Shown: positions 11,338 through 20,701, counted from the first letter of the stretch. The stretch: DNA of 64,000 nt from an uncultured bacterium (GCA_937890835.1 CALADF010000017.1:1-64000); one strand, 5' to 3'. Numbers and translations are program-made. Notes: generated by a model not told the origin, from the letters alone.

Positions 11338-13959
11338 TCAGATGAAGGCCGCCTCCGTCTCGATGACCGATCGGTACAACTCGACGATGCGCGGAGACGG
11401 GTCGATCCCGAGTTCCTCGGAAAGGTAGCGCCGGCAGGCGAAGTACGCGTCGATGGCGGCCGCTCGTTGACCTGAGGCGATCTGCGCCTCCATCAGGGCA
11501 ACGTAGGCGTCCTCGCGCGACGCGTCCCGGTTGACGGCCTCGCGCGCGAACCACAGCGCTCCGCGCGGCTCCCCCTGCGCACCTAAACGCGCGGATGCGG
11601 CCACGAGAGCGTCGACGAGCTGAACGCGGCAGCGGCTCCGAGCCCGCGCGATGTAGTCGACGGACGCTTCGGCGGGCATGAGGTCTTCCGCGAAACGCTC
11701 TCGCAGCACGGCGTAGGATCGCTCCCAATGACGCTCGTCCTCTCCTCCGAACATCAGCGATCTGCACAGATTCTCGAACTCGTCTAAATCGCACACGACG
11801 CTTCCCGTGTCCAGCCTGCAGCTTGCACGTGTCGTCGTCAGATACGGGCACGACCCGTCCTCAAGGGACAGCGCGCGCTTCAACTGGGATAACACGCTGT
11901 AAAAGTTACGCCGGGCGATGCCGGGGTCGCTCGCGGGCCACAGCAGCTCGGCAAGCCGGTCGCGCGCCGTCTCCCTCCCCCGCCCGATGGCGAGGATGGC
12001 GAGCAGCGCCTTGGACTTGCTGCGGTTGAGCCTGTCCGCGTCGACGCGCGTATCGCCGATCCGAACCTCGAGACCGCCGAACAGCGACACGTGAAGAATC
12101 GGCACGGCGGAAGAGACGACGGCCCGCACCTCCCCCTCCCCCGAAACGTCGGATGAGCACCCGGCGCGACCGAACGGACGCGATGAGGCAGATCGCTCGA
12201 GGGATGCGGGTTTTCGCGCAAGCCGCACGTCAAGCTCCGCCAGTCGGGTGAGGGCATCCGCAGGCACGCCGCTTGCAGCGGCGTCGTCGACCGTGAAACC
12301 CCGCCCCGTCGCGCGCCAGGCGGCAAGCGCGCACCAGCCGAGCCCCTCGTCGCGATACGCGGCGCCGACAAGCCGCGCGACGCCGGCGGCGAGGCGATCA
12401 CGCGCATCCCGCGCAGACGCGCGCGTCTCGCAAGGCGCCTCCGAAGCCGCCTCTCCGGCGCCGGCGCGCCGCGCGATCTCACGCATCACCCAAGACGCCG
12501 AGAGCAGAAGGGCCGCGCGCTCGGGCGGTCCCGCGGGAAGGTACGACTCCCACAGGACGCACGCGCGCTCGATCCCCCCGTCGAGGGAAAGCAGCGTTTC
12601 GACAAGCCAGGGCCAGGCGATGACGTCATCGGATCGCAGGGTCTGCGGCCTTTTAGGGGGCTCCCCCTCGCAAGACGGGGGCAAGAGCTGCTCGAGCAGA
12701 ACGCTTTGGACCCGCGACCTCAGCGAGTCGTCGTCGGAGGAGACCAGGGCGAGGCACGCCTTAACGCGGACGGCGTCGTCCGAGCAGCGCGACCGCATGA
12801 CGAGTCGCGCGCACTCATCCGCCCGCTGCTCGTCGCCCGCCATAGCGCACGCCCACGCGCCCATGGCCGCGAGCGTGTCCCTGCGCCCCGCCGAAGACCG
12901 CGGCGCCGATTCGCGAAGATCGAGAAAAGCCGCGGCGTCGCCCGAGAAGACGACGTTCCAGCCCCTGCGCGCGAGCCACGATCCGACTGCGGCTCGCGAC
13001 GACACGGCGCCCATGAGCGCGCAGGCGCGACGAGACCCGCTCGTGCGCATCACGACATCGGCGATGCGCCCGCACACCTCCTCCTCGCCGCGCTCTCCCG
13101 CCGAGGAGGCGAGTCCGTCAGCCCACGCCGAGAAGATGCGGGCAAGGCCGTCAACCCCGACGCGAACCGCAGCGAACACTCGGGATCGGACGTCGACCCC
13201 GAACATGGGGTAACCGCGTTCGATGATGCCCGCCACCTCGTCGAACCGCTCCGCGCACGTCAAGCCCGCCACATCGTCGAACGTCCCCGATTGCGCAGCG
13301 AGAAAGACCAGCATGAACAGACGCACATCGCCGGGAAGCTCTTCACGGGCAAGACCTTCGAGCATCCTCTCGACGCCATCGTCGGCCCAGCACAAGCACG
13401 CGACCCGCTCTGCCGGCAGCGACCCGACGCGAGGCGACGCCCCGACACCCGCCTCCCGGGCAAGCTCCGCCTCATCTTCCCCGAGGAGAAGATCCCGACC
13501 CGAGAGCATCATGCAATCCCGCTGAGCGCGCACGCACGCTTTCGCCGAGGGAACGCACGTCGCGACGACCTCGATCTCGCGTTTAAGCAGCTCGTCGACA
13601 AGGGAGGCGAACGCGGCAGATCGGTCGGGGTCGAGCACGGGCACGTCCTCGAACACCACGAGAGCCGCATCGCGATCCACCTCGAGCATCTGACCGAGAA
13701 GCACCCCGGCGTCGAGATCGCGCAGAAAGCAGGGGGAGCGCGCGTTGATCCAGAACGTGCGCTGGAACCCGAACACGACGTCGGCGTACTCGAACGCCAA
13801 GCAGCTCTTGCCGAACCCTGACGGAGCCGCGATGATGCGCGCGACCCGACGATCCCTCAGAAGACGGGCGACGAGGTCGGGCCGAGGGTAGCGGCGCCTT
13901 CCGAACACCCCCGAGGGCCGGCGCCCCCTGCAACAGCTGCTCTCCATGTATCGCGGCAT
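11338..13959 (-). CDS. Large STAND/SARP-type transcriptional regulator
   Basis: A regulator of 873 aa not assignable to a named gene. The N-terminal half has a P-loop NTPase: Walker A APSGFGKS near residue 47 and a Walker B-like DAALVVFEDVP. The middle is helical and Ala/Arg-rich. From about residue 640 comes an OmpR/SARP winged helix (LFGGLEVRIGDTRVDADRL, then LLWPASDPGIARRNFYSVLS) followed by a bacterial transcriptional activation domain with TPR-like helices (GEPRGALWFAREAVNRDAS, AYFACRRYLSEELGIDPSP). This layout is known from SARP-type activators. ATG 13959 is preferred over an in-frame TTG at 13977, as GGAGGGGGA precedes it. No adjacent biosynthetic cluster reveals a target; secA downstream may be only a neighbour. 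Confidence 0.85.
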   Translation of the reverse strand: MPRYMESSCCRGRRPSGVFGRRRYPRPDLVARLLRDRRVARIIAAPSGFGKSCLAFEYADVVFGFQRTFWINARSPCFLRDLDAGVLLGQMLEVDRDAALVVFEDVPVLDPDRSAAFASLVDELLKREIEVVATCVPSAKACVRAQRDCMMLSGRDLLLGEDEAELAREAGVGASPRVGSLPAERVACLCWADDGVERMLEGLAREELPGDVRLFMLVFLAAQSGTFDDVAGLTCAERFDEVAGIIERGYPMFGVDVRSRVFAAVRVGVDGLARIFSAWADGLASSAGERGEEEVCGRIADVVMRTSGSRRACALMGAVSSRAAVGSWLARRGWNVVFSGDAAAFLDLRESAPRSSAGRRDTLAAMGAWACAMAGDEQRADECARLVMRSRCSDDAVRVKACLALVSSDDDSLRSRVQSVLLEQLLPPSCEGEPPKRPQTLRSDDVIAWPWLVETLLSLDGGIERACVLWESYLPAGPPERAALLLSASWVMREIARRAGAGEAASEAPCETRASARDARDRLAAGVARLVGAAYRDEGLGWCALAAWRATGRGFTVDDAAASGVPADALTRLAELDVRLARKPASLERSASSRPFGRAGCSSDVSGEGEVRAVVSSAVPILHVSLFGGLEVRIGDTRVDADRLNRSKSKALLAILAIGRGRETARDRLAELLWPASDPGIARRNFYSVLSQLKRALSLEDGSCPYLTTTRASCRLDTGSVVCDLDEFENLCRSLMFGGEDERHWERSYAVLRERFAEDLMPAEASVDYIARARSRCRVQLVDALVAASARLGAQGEPRGALWFAREAVNRDASREDAYVALMEAQIASGQRAAAIDAYFACRRYLSEELGIDPSPRIVELYRSVIETEAAFI

Positions 13960-14081
13960 AACGACATCCCCCTCCAACCGGAGGCGCGATCTTTCCCGGG
14001 CTTCGAAATGCTAAAACGACGAATCGCGACGCGCAAACGAGCTACCCCCGGGTACAAAGGAAGGACTGGGTGCAAAATCAC

Positions 14082-14113
14082 GTACTTCATCTGCGATAAC
14101 GCTCTTGAAGTAC
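14082..14113. repeat. Inverted repeat upstream of the SARP-type regulator
   Basis: Perfect eight-base arms GTACTTCA (14082-14089) and TGAAGTAC (14106-14113) flank a 16-base spacer. The element lies about 120 bases upstream of the regulator start, just past the rsfS terminator, so it is in the only place an operator for that gene could be. Chance occurrence of such arms is not negligible; operator function is inference. Confidence 0.35.
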
Positions 14114-14158
14114 AAAACCGCCCCGACTGCGTCCTCGGCGAGGACGCGACGGGGCGGT
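14114..14158 (-). terminator. Rho-independent terminator after rsfS
   Basis: On the minus strand ACCGCCCCG (14150-14158) pairs with CGGGGCGGT (14117-14125), with a second inner stem GCGTCCTCG/CGAGGACGC, and runs into TTTTG. It lies 38 bases past the rsfS stop and closes the obgE-to-rsfS operon. Confidence 0.85.
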
Positions 14159-14195
14159 CGTTCGGCGACGGTGGTTCCCGCTCGCGCAAGGATGC

Positions 14196-14639
14196 CTATT
14201 CGGCGCTCTGCCTTCCGAGCATCTTGGCGATGCGGTCGGAGTAACGAAGATCGTCAAGGCCGGCCTCGGCTGCGAGATCGACCACCGGCGCATCGTTCCA
14301 CAGGGCCTCGAGGCGGTAGTATTCGCGCGTCTCAGGCTGGAACACGTGCACGACGATGTCGCCGTAGTCGAGAAGCGACCAAGAGCCGTCGCGGGAGACC
14401 TCGCGATGGAGCGGCTTGATCTGCGCGTCATCGCGCAGCTTCTCCTCGATCTCGTCGATGATGGCATCGACTTGACGGCTGTTCGAGGCGGTCACGATGA
14501 CGAAGTAATCGGTGACGCCGATGAGCTCGCGCACCTCCTGCACCATGATGTCGGTTGCCTTCTTCTCATCAGCGGCGCGGGCGGCGATGATGGCGCACTT
14601 GCGCGAGAACGCGGCCTGTTCGGCGATTTTGTCGGTCAT
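14196..14639 (-). CDS. rsfS: Ribosome silencing factor RsfS
   Basis: Small protein (147 aa) of the RsfS/Iojap family, which binds ribosomal protein uL14 and blocks subunit joining when nutrients are short. Family features seen are KKATDIMVQEVRELIGVTDYFVIVTASNSRQV and the conserved LLDYGDIVVHVFQPETREYY. The start at 14639 has GGAAAGGA upstream and overlaps the yqeK stop as ATGA, implying coupled translation. It is the last gene of the nadD-yqeK-rsfS group, an order widely conserved in Gram-positive bacteria. The C-terminal 25 residues (AEAGLDDLRYSDRIAKMLG) extend a little past the core domain. Confidence 0.95.
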   Translation of the reverse strand: MTDKIAEQAAFSRKCAIIAARAADEKKATDIMVQEVRELIGVTDYFVIVTASNSRQVDAIIDEIEEKLRDDAQIKPLHREVSRDGSWSLLDYGDIVVHVFQPETREYYRLEALWNDAPVVDLAAEAGLDDLRYSDRIAKMLGRQSAE

Positions 14640-15253
14640 TGCTTTCCTTTCCGTGCGGCAGCTTTCGCCGCATATGCATTCCATACGGTAATCGTAGCAG
14701 GATGAAGCTGCCTGCGGCGCTCGAGAAGCAGAAACACCCAATATCCGTAGGTTTCGAAGAACAGCTCCTCGAGATCGACCTTGCCGACGGCGGCGCGAAG
14801 CTCGTCGATTCGGCCGAACTTACGCCCCTCTTCGATGGCGTCGGCGATGTAGGCGACCATGTCAAGCGGCGTCATGTCGACCGCGGCGGTGGTATGCCGG
14901 TCGATCGCCTGGATGACGTCGGCAGGGATGGCAGGGTACGCGCGGGCGAGCGCGGCGGCGGCCGTCATGCCATGCAGGACCTGGGGCATGTTCTCGACCA
15001 CCCACGGATCGATGGTCCCCGTAAGGCCGAGCTCGCCGACGCGCGCGCGGATGCCCTCGTCGTCGTAGCCCTTGTCCCAATCGTGAAGAAGCCCCGCCAA
15101 GCGCGCGCGACGCCGATCAACGCCGTACGTTTCCGCGAGCATCTCGGCGGCCCGCGCGACGCCCTCGATATGTCTCAGGCGCTTTCCGCTCACGCGCCCG
15201 CGCAGCTCGGCGCGCATCTTCTCGACAAACTCATCGCCGAGCACGTCATCCAT
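14636..15253 (-). CDS. yqeK: YqeK-family HD hydrolase
   Basis: HD-domain protein of 205 aa from ATG 15253, preceded by GAGGAGGG. The metal-binding HD signature is GLLHDWDKGYDDE, with the second histidines in HGMTAAAALAR and the Asp in IQAIDRHTTAAVDMTPLD. YqeK proteins hydrolyse Ap4A symmetrically to ADP in characterised Gram-positive members, which is family knowledge rather than something seen here. It sits between nadD and rsfS and overlaps rsfS by four bases. The C-terminus has a Tyr/Leu-rich segment (FFETYGYWVFLLLERRRQ) like a surface helix, not a membrane anchor. Confidence 0.9.
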   Translation of the reverse strand: MDDVLGDEFVEKMRAELRGRVSGKRLRHIEGVARAAEMLAETYGVDRRRARLAGLLHDWDKGYDDEGIRARVGELGLTGTIDPWVVENMPQVLHGMTAAAALARAYPAIPADVIQAIDRHTTAAVDMTPLDMVAYIADAIEEGRKFGRIDELRAAVGKVDLEELFFETYGYWVFLLLERRRQLHPATITVWNAYAAKAAARKGKQ

Positions 15254-15285
15254 GGGAGATCCCTCCTCATCTGCGGCCGCCCGAC

Positions 15286-15975
15286 TCAACGGTACAGCCC
15301 TTCCCGATCGATGTACTTGCAAACCTCGGGCGTCGTAAGATAGCGCAGGGACAGACCCCGTGCAACCCTCTCGCGTAAAGAGCTCGACGACACGGAGAGC
15401 GCCGTCGTCTCAAGGTAATCGACCCGGTAGGGCCCCAAGCGCGCGAGCTCGTCTTTGAACGCGTCATCGATGGCGAAGCCGGGACGCGTCACCGCGATGA
15501 ACCTCACGAGGGTGGCAAGCTCCGCGGCGTCGCGCCAACGGGTGATCGACAAGATGGCGTCGGCGCCCGTGATGAAGAACAGCTCGACGTTATCGGGGTA
15601 ATGGCCCCTGATAACGCGCATGGTCTCGACCGAGTACGTGACGCCTTCGCGTCGCACCTCGATATCGCTCGCGTCGAAAAACGGGTTCGAACGCACCGCG
15701 AGCTCGCACATGGCGAGCCTGTCGGATGCCGGCGCGATATCGCGATCCCGTTTGAACGAGGGAAGCCCCGCGGGGACGAACACCACCGCATCGAGCCCGA
15801 AGGCCTCGCGCGCCTGCTCGGCGCACGCCAGATGCCCGATATGAATCGGGTCGAAGGTACCCCCCATGATGCCGAGCCTCCTCGGACCTCCGTCGAAGCC
15901 AAGATCGTCGAAGCGCTCGCACACGACGGGCGTGCGGCGGACGCCTATGCCGCCGTACGCGGCAGAGCCCACCAC
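15286..15975 (-). CDS. nadD: Nicotinate-nucleotide adenylyltransferase
   Basis: Adenylates nicotinate mononucleotide in NAD synthesis. The nucleotidyltransferase signature GGTFDPIHIGHLACAE and the C-terminal SSSLRERVARG motif are present. The frame opens with GTG codons at 15975 and 15972 that overlap the proA stop, giving up to 229 aa; about 30 residues precede the first beta strand (RRLGIMGG). A strong AGGAGG lies before an internal ATG, but starting there would remove the first strand, so I reject it and leave the start uncertain. Coupled to proA and followed by yqeK after 32 bases. Confidence 0.92.
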   Translation of the reverse strand: MVGSAAYGGIGVRRTPVVCERFDDLGFDGGPRRLGIMGGTFDPIHIGHLACAEQAREAFGLDAVVFVPAGLPSFKRDRDIAPASDRLAMCELAVRSNPFFDASDIEVRREGVTYSVETMRVIRGHYPDNVELFFITGADAILSITRWRDAAELATLVRFIAVTRPGFAIDDAFKDELARLGPYRVDYLETTALSVSSSSLRERVARGLSLRYLTTPEVCKYIDREGLYR

Positions 15976-17249
15976 TACGCGCGCACCTGCCCCGCGCCCC
16001 GCAGCACGTACTTGTACGATGTGAGCGCCTCGAGGGCAAACGGCCCACGCGCGTGGAGCTTCTGGGTCGAGATGCCGATTTCCGCGCCAAGGCCGAACTG
16101 CCCCCCATCCGTGAAGGCGGTCGATGCGTTCGCGTAAACGGCGGCGGCGTCGACGCGCGACAAGAACCGCTCGACCGCCTCCTCATCGGTTCCCACGATC
16201 GCCTCCGAATGGCGCGTCCCGTAACGGTTGACGTGCTCGATGGCCTCATCGACCCCTTCGACGCATTTGACCGCGATCTCGGGGCCAAGATACTCGGTCT
16301 CCCAATCCGCATCCGTCGCACGCACGCAATGCGATGCCGAGATTTCACCCGAGGCGATGGAGAACGCGACGTCGTCGCAATGCAGCAACACGCCCGCACG
16401 GGACAGATCGGCCAGCATCGAAGGAAGGAACTCATCGGCTATCGCGCGATCGACGAGCAGCGTCTCGGCCGCGTTGCACACCCCGAAACGACGGCACTTC
16501 GCGTTCATGACGATGTCGTGGGCCATGGGAAGCTCGGCGCTTTCGTGCACGTACACGTGGCAGTTGCCGGTTCCCGTCTCGATGACGGGAACCTTCGAGC
16601 ACTCGACGCAATGGCGAATCAGACCCGCCCCTCCACGCGGGATGAGCACGTCGACGACGCCGTGAAGCTGCATGAGGGCATCGGTTGCCGCGCGATCGGT
16701 CGAGGTGATGGCGCACACCGCGTCGGCGGGAAGCCCGACCGAGGCGACCGCCTCGGCGAGAACCCGCGCGACGGCCTCGTTCGAGCGGGCCGCGAGGCTG
16801 CCTCCGCGCAAGACGACGGCGTTGCCCGACTTCAGGCAAATACCCGCCGCGTCGGCGGTGACGTTCGGTCGGGCCTCGTAGACCACCGCCACAACCCCGA
16901 GCGGCACGCTGACGCGCGTGAGCTCGATGCCGTTGTACAGCGTCGAGGACGCCTGGGTTTTGCCGAGGGGATCGGGCAGCGCGACCAGCTCCTCCAAAGC
17001 ATCCGCCATAGCGCCGACGCGGGCCTCGTCGAGCATGAGACGATCGAGCAGCGCGTCGCTCGTCCCCGCCTCGCGCGCGGCGTCCATATCGCGCGCGTTC
17101 GCCTCCACGATACCGTCCGCGTGCGCGCGCAACGCCCGTGCCATAGCGAGAAGCGCGTCGTCGCGTTCTCGCGCGCTCGCGGCACCCAAGACCGTGCTCG
17201 CGTTCTTCGCCCGCTCGGCGAGCGCCCTCACCTGATCCTCAACGCCCAT
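15975..17249 (-). CDS. proA: Gamma-glutamyl phosphate reductase
   Basis: Second enzyme of proline synthesis, reducing gamma-glutamyl phosphate to the semialdehyde with NADPH. 424 aa from ATG 17249 (GGAAGG upstream); family length is about 415. The aldehyde-dehydrogenase-fold cysteine is in RFGVCNAAETLLVDR and the nucleotide-binding region reads VLRGGSLAARSNEA. The frame continues upstream to 17810 inside proB, but that section is an out-of-frame shadow. Pairs with proB 103 bases upstream. Confidence 0.96.
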   Translation of the reverse strand: MGVEDQVRALAERAKNASTVLGAASARERDDALLAMARALRAHADGIVEANARDMDAAREAGTSDALLDRLMLDEARVGAMADALEELVALPDPLGKTQASSTLYNGIELTRVSVPLGVVAVVYEARPNVTADAAGICLKSGNAVVLRGGSLAARSNEAVARVLAEAVASVGLPADAVCAITSTDRAATDALMQLHGVVDVLIPRGGAGLIRHCVECSKVPVIETGTGNCHVYVHESAELPMAHDIVMNAKCRRFGVCNAAETLLVDRAIADEFLPSMLADLSRAGVLLHCDDVAFSIASGEISASHCVRATDADWETEYLGPEIAVKCVEGVDEAIEHVNRYGTRHSEAIVGTDEEAVERFLSRVDAAAVYANASTAFTDGGQFGLGAEIGISTQKLHARGPFALEALTSYKYVLRGAGQVRA

Positions 17250-17352
17250 GAAACACCTTCCCTTCAGTCGGCGCGGCAGACCTCTTCCTACCCGCACGAC
17301 ACCGATGCGTTGCGCGCTGCGAGACACGTGAGGCCGCCGCGCGCGAATGCCC

Positions 17353-18483
17353 TCATTCGAACACGATGAGCTCGTCCCGATGCACGAGCGCGCGCTCGGC
17401 AAGAGGGGCGAGCAGCCGATTGCGCTCGAGATCCTCCCGAGAACGCCCGCGGGCGAGCTCCGCCTCATCGCTTGAGAACGCCACCTTACCGCGAGCAACC
17501 ACGACGCCCTCTTCGTCTTTGATGTCGATGATGTCGTCGGCGTCGAAGCGCCCCTCGACGCACGTGACGCCGACGCAGAGAAGCGAGCTACCCCGCCCGA
17601 CGAGCGCCGAGCGAGCTCCCTCGTCGATGACCACCGCGCCCCGAGCGGCGTCGCCGAGCGCGATCCAGAGCTTGCGCGGCGTGATCTCATGAACCTTCTC
17701 GCGGGCCACGAACAGCGTTCCGACCGACTTGCCGGCAGCGGCGTCGACGATCGCGTCGTCCCTACGCCCATGGCATATGACCATGGGAATGCCGGCTGCC
17801 ATGAGCACACGAGCCGCTTTGATCTTGGTGATCATGCCGCCCGAGCCGACCGTCGAACCGGCTTCGCCCGCCACCGCCATCACGTCGCGATCGATGCGCT
17901 CGACCACCTCGATCAGACGCGCGCTCTCGTCCCGTCGCGGGTTCGCGTCGTAGAGGCCCTCGATGTCGGAGAGAATCACCATGAGATCCGCGTCTATCAG
18001 GCATGCCACCAACGCGGCGAGCGTGTCGTTGTCGCCGAAGCGGATCTGCTCGACCGACACCGTGTCGTTCTCGTTCACCACGGGAACGACGCCGAGCTCG
18101 AGCAGGCGGCCGAGCGTGTCGCGCGCATGAAGGTAGGCCGTGCGGTCCGCCGTGTCCCGGCGGGTGAGGAGCACGACCGAAGTGGTCATGCCGTGCGCTG
18201 CGAAGGCGTTGGCGTAGGCCGCCGACAGCACGCTCTGCCCGACCGACGCCGCCGCCTGCAGGCTCGGCATGTCGGAAGGCCGCTTGGCGATGCCGAGGGC
18301 CTCGAGGCCGCACGCGATGGCGGCGGAGGTCACGATGACCGGCTGCCATCCGGCAGCGCGGACGGCCGCGATCTGCTCGGCGAGGCCGGCGAGGTAAGCG
18401 TAGTCGATGGAGCTCTCCGAGGTGGTGAGGGTCGACGAGCCGATCTTCACCACCAAGCGACGTGATTCGTTCCCGCGCGTCAT
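17353..18483 (-). CDS. proB: Glutamate 5-kinase with PUA domain
   Basis: First enzyme of proline synthesis, phosphorylating glutamate. 376 aa: amino-acid kinase fold at residues 1-250 (VVKIGSSTLTTSES, GDNDTLAALVACLIDADL, GSGGMITKIKAAR) and a C-terminal PUA domain (GAVVIDEGARSALVGRGSSL). The PUA-bearing long form is typical of actinobacteria and enterobacteria. ATG 18483 has AGGAGGG eight bases upstream. The stop of obgE lies 12 bases before, so obgE, proB and proA are likely one transcript. Confidence 0.96.
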   Translation of the reverse strand: MTRGNESRRLVVKIGSSTLTTSESSIDYAYLAGLAEQIAAVRAAGWQPVIVTSAAIACGLEALGIAKRPSDMPSLQAAASVGQSVLSAAYANAFAAHGMTTSVVLLTRRDTADRTAYLHARDTLGRLLELGVVPVVNENDTVSVEQIRFGDNDTLAALVACLIDADLMVILSDIEGLYDANPRRDESARLIEVVERIDRDVMAVAGEAGSTVGSGGMITKIKAARVLMAAGIPMVICHGRRDDAIVDAAAGKSVGTLFVAREKVHEITPRKLWIALGDAARGAVVIDEGARSALVGRGSSLLCVGVTCVEGRFDADDIIDIKDEEGVVVARGKVAFSSDEAELARGRSREDLERNRLLAPLAERALVHRDELIVFE

Positions 18484-18495
18484 CTCGCAACCCTC

Positions 18496-19890
18496 CTACA
18501 AGTCGAGTTCCTGGTACACGTCGACGTGACCGATCGGCGACTCGTACTCGAAAGAGCGGCCCACGATGCGGATTTCGTCGCCGTCGACGGCGCCCGCGCG
18601 CAGAAGCGCCTCGTCAACGCCGAGCCGTTTCATGCGATGCTGCAGGAAGGTGATGGCCTCTTCGTTTTCCCAGTCGGTCTGGACCACCATGCGCTCGACC
18701 TGGCCGCCTGTAACGCGGAAGACGCCCTCGCCCTCCTTGACCACGATGAAGCGACGGTCGCGCTCCTCGCGCTTATGCTCCCAGATGTGATCGTACTGGA
18801 TCTCGGCGGACGCGATCTCACGCGCTTCCTCGCGCAGCCTGTGCACCTTCGAGGCGATGGCCGCCTTAAGGGAATCCACGCCGGCGCCCGTCAGCGCGCT
18901 GATGCGATACAGCTTGGGGTCGACGGGGCTTTCAACGAACTCGTCGCCCCCCGCAGCCGCGATGGAGTCGAGCCGCACGCGCTCGGCGAGCTTCTCCACA
19001 ACCTCCTCGGTGCCCGCGACGTCGATCTTGTTCGCCACCACGATTCGCGGACGTGCGGCGAGCTCGTCGGCGTACAGGGCAAGCTCGCGATTGATGACCT
19101 CGTAATCCTCGAGAGGGTCGCGGCCCTCCCAGTCGCCCGTGAGGTCGACCACGTGGACGATGAGGGCCGTGCGCTCGATGTGGCGTAAGAACTCATGCCC
19201 GAGGCCGCGCCCCTCATGCGCCCCCTCGATAAGGCCGGGAATATCGGCGACAACGAAGCTCAAGTCCCCGCTCGTGGCCACGCCGAGGTTGGGAACGAGC
19301 GTCGTGAACGGGTAATCGGCGATTTTCGGGCGCGCGGCGCTCATCTTCGCGATGAGCGATGACTTGCCCGCAGACGGCATGCCCACAAGCGCCGCGTCGG
19401 CCATGAGCTTCATCTCGAGTTCGATCCATCCCTCCTGGGCGGGCTCGCCGAGCTCGGCGAAGGCGGGGGCGCGGCGCGTCGAGGTGACGAAGTGGATGTT
19501 GCCGCGACCCCCCGTGCCGCCACGCGCGACGACGACGCGCTCGCCGTCGTGAGTCAGGTCGGCGATAAGCTCACCGCGCTCCTTCGTCTCCTCGGAGTAC
19601 TCGTGTATGACCGTCCCGACGGGAACCTTCAGAACAAGATCCTCGCCCTGGGCGCCGTGCATGCGCGAACCGCGTCCGTGCGTGCCGCGCTCGGCCCTGA
19701 AATGATGCTTGAAACGGTACTCGATGAGGGACGAGACGCTCGCATCGGCGACGACGACCACATTGCCGCCGTTGCCGCCGTCGCCGCCGTCAGGCCCGCC
19801 TTTGGGCACATGGGCCTCGCGGCGAAACGACATGCAGCCCGCGCCGCCGTCGCCGCCCTTCACGTTGATACGCACTTTGTCGATGAACAT
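18496..19890 (-). CDS. obgE: Obg-family GTPase ObgE/CgtA
   Basis: Ribosome-assembly and stress GTPase, 464 aa. Three domains are in order: the glycine-rich Obg fold (VKGGDGGAGCMSFRREAHVP), the G domain with G1 GMPSAGKSSL, G3 DIPGLIEGA and G4 NKID, and a C-terminal OCT domain (RMVVQTDWENEEAITFLQHR). Start ATG 19890 has AGAGGAA upstream, giving the family N-terminus MFIDKVRINVKGGDGG. It follows rplU-rpmA, the usual order, but a terminator at about 20,000 separates them here. Confidence 0.96.
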   Translation of the reverse strand: MFIDKVRINVKGGDGGAGCMSFRREAHVPKGGPDGGDGGNGGNVVVVADASVSSLIEYRFKHHFRAERGTHGRGSRMHGAQGEDLVLKVPVGTVIHEYSEETKERGELIADLTHDGERVVVARGGTGGRGNIHFVTSTRRAPAFAELGEPAQEGWIELEMKLMADAALVGMPSAGKSSLIAKMSAARPKIADYPFTTLVPNLGVATSGDLSFVVADIPGLIEGAHEGRGLGHEFLRHIERTALIVHVVDLTGDWEGRDPLEDYEVINRELALYADELAARPRIVVANKIDVAGTEEVVEKLAERVRLDSIAAAGGDEFVESPVDPKLYRISALTGAGVDSLKAAIASKVHRLREEAREIASAEIQYDHIWEHKREERDRRFIVVKEGEGVFRVTGGQVERMVVQTDWENEEAITFLQHRMKRLGVDEALLRAGAVDGDEIRIVGRSFEYESPIGHVDVYQELDL

Positions 19891-20001
19891 GGTTCCTCTT
19901 TCGAATCGATTTGCACCATCATAGCCGACTCGCTCCTGGCAACGTCCGCCCGCTCGCAGGCGCTGCACCCCGATCGGCGCGAAATAATCGGCTGATAATA
20001 G

Positions 20002-20035
20002 AAAAGGTGCCCCCTGGCTTTGCAGGGAGCACCTT
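20002..20035 (-). terminator. Terminator between rpmA and obgE
   Basis: Minus-strand hairpin AAGGTGC (20029-20035)/GCACCTT (20004-20010) with a CCCTG/CAGGG inner stem, followed by TTTTC. It lies about 40 bases past the rpmA stop and should end or attenuate the rplU-rpmA transcript before obgE. Confidence 0.8.
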
Positions 20036-20071
20036 GATCACGAAGCGATGAATCTGCTCGCCGAGGCGCCG

Positions 20072-20323
20072 TTACGCCTGAGGACGAACGTGAATCCTGC
20101 GCTTGACGCCGCGCGTGAACTCGAGCGTGCCGTCGCACAGAGCGAACAGCGTGTCGTCCTTGCCACGGCCGACGTTCTCACCCGGATGGAAGTGGGTGCC
20201 GCGCTGGCGGACGATGATCTGGCCGGTCTTGATGGACTCGCCTGCGAACTTCTTGACGCCGAGACGCTTGGAATGGGAGTCGCGGCCGTTACGGGTGGAG
20301 CCTAAGCCTTTCTTGTGTGCCAT
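20072..20323 (-). CDS. rpmA: 50S ribosomal protein bL27
   Basis: 83 aa, N-terminus MAHKKGLGSTRNGRDSHSKR as in the family; the extreme N-terminus reaches the peptidyl-transferase centre. No N-terminal cleavage extension of the Firmicutes type is seen. It follows rplU by 19 bases and precedes a terminator. A full-length, ordinary member. Confidence 0.97.
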   Translation of the reverse strand: MAHKKGLGSTRNGRDSHSKRLGVKKFAGESIKTGQIIVRQRGTHFHPGENVGRGKDDTLFALCDGTLEFTRGVKRRIHVRPQA

Positions 20324-20342
20324 GTGATTTCCCTCCCTTGCA

Positions 20343-20663
20343 CTACTCGGCGGTTGCGGAGCCGACGGAAACGATCTGAACGCGCGTCAGCTGCTGGCGA
20401 TGACCGCGCAGCTTCTTGTAATTCTTGCGCTTCTTGAACTTGAAGACCAGCTGCTTCTCGCCCTTGAACTGCTCAAGAACCTTGGCGACGACCTTGGTCT
20501 CGGCCGCCTTCGCGGGATCGGCCTCGACTTTCTCGCCGTCGACGACGCAGATGGCCTCGAGCTCGACGTTCTCGCCGGGCTCGACGTCGAGCTTCTCGAT
20601 GTTGATTTTGTCACCAGGGGCAACCTTGTACTGCTTGCCGCCGGTTTTCACGATTGCGTACAT
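20343..20663 (-). CDS. rplU: 50S ribosomal protein bL21
   Basis: 106 aa from ATG 20663, which has AAGGAG 9-10 bases upstream. The family N-terminus MYAIVKTGGKQYKVAPGDK and the RNA-binding C-terminal stretch FKFKKRKNYKKLRGHRQQLT are intact. The frame opens at 20720, but the promoter described separately lies within and just above that interval, so the shorter start is right. Confidence 0.97.
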   Translation of the reverse strand: MYAIVKTGGKQYKVAPGDKINIEKLDVEPGENVELEAICVVDGEKVEADPAKAAETKVVAKVLEQFKGEKQLVFKFKKRKNYKKLRGHRQQLTRVQIVSVGSATAE

Positions 20664-20701
20664 GTATGTATCTCCTTGAATGTGACTAAACGCAAGGTAG
20701 C

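Noticed and set aside
15286..15867. Internal ATG start of nadD with AGGAGG
   Set aside because: It would start at MGGTFDPIHIGH and remove the first beta strand of the nucleotide-binding fold, so the overlapping GTG start was preferred.
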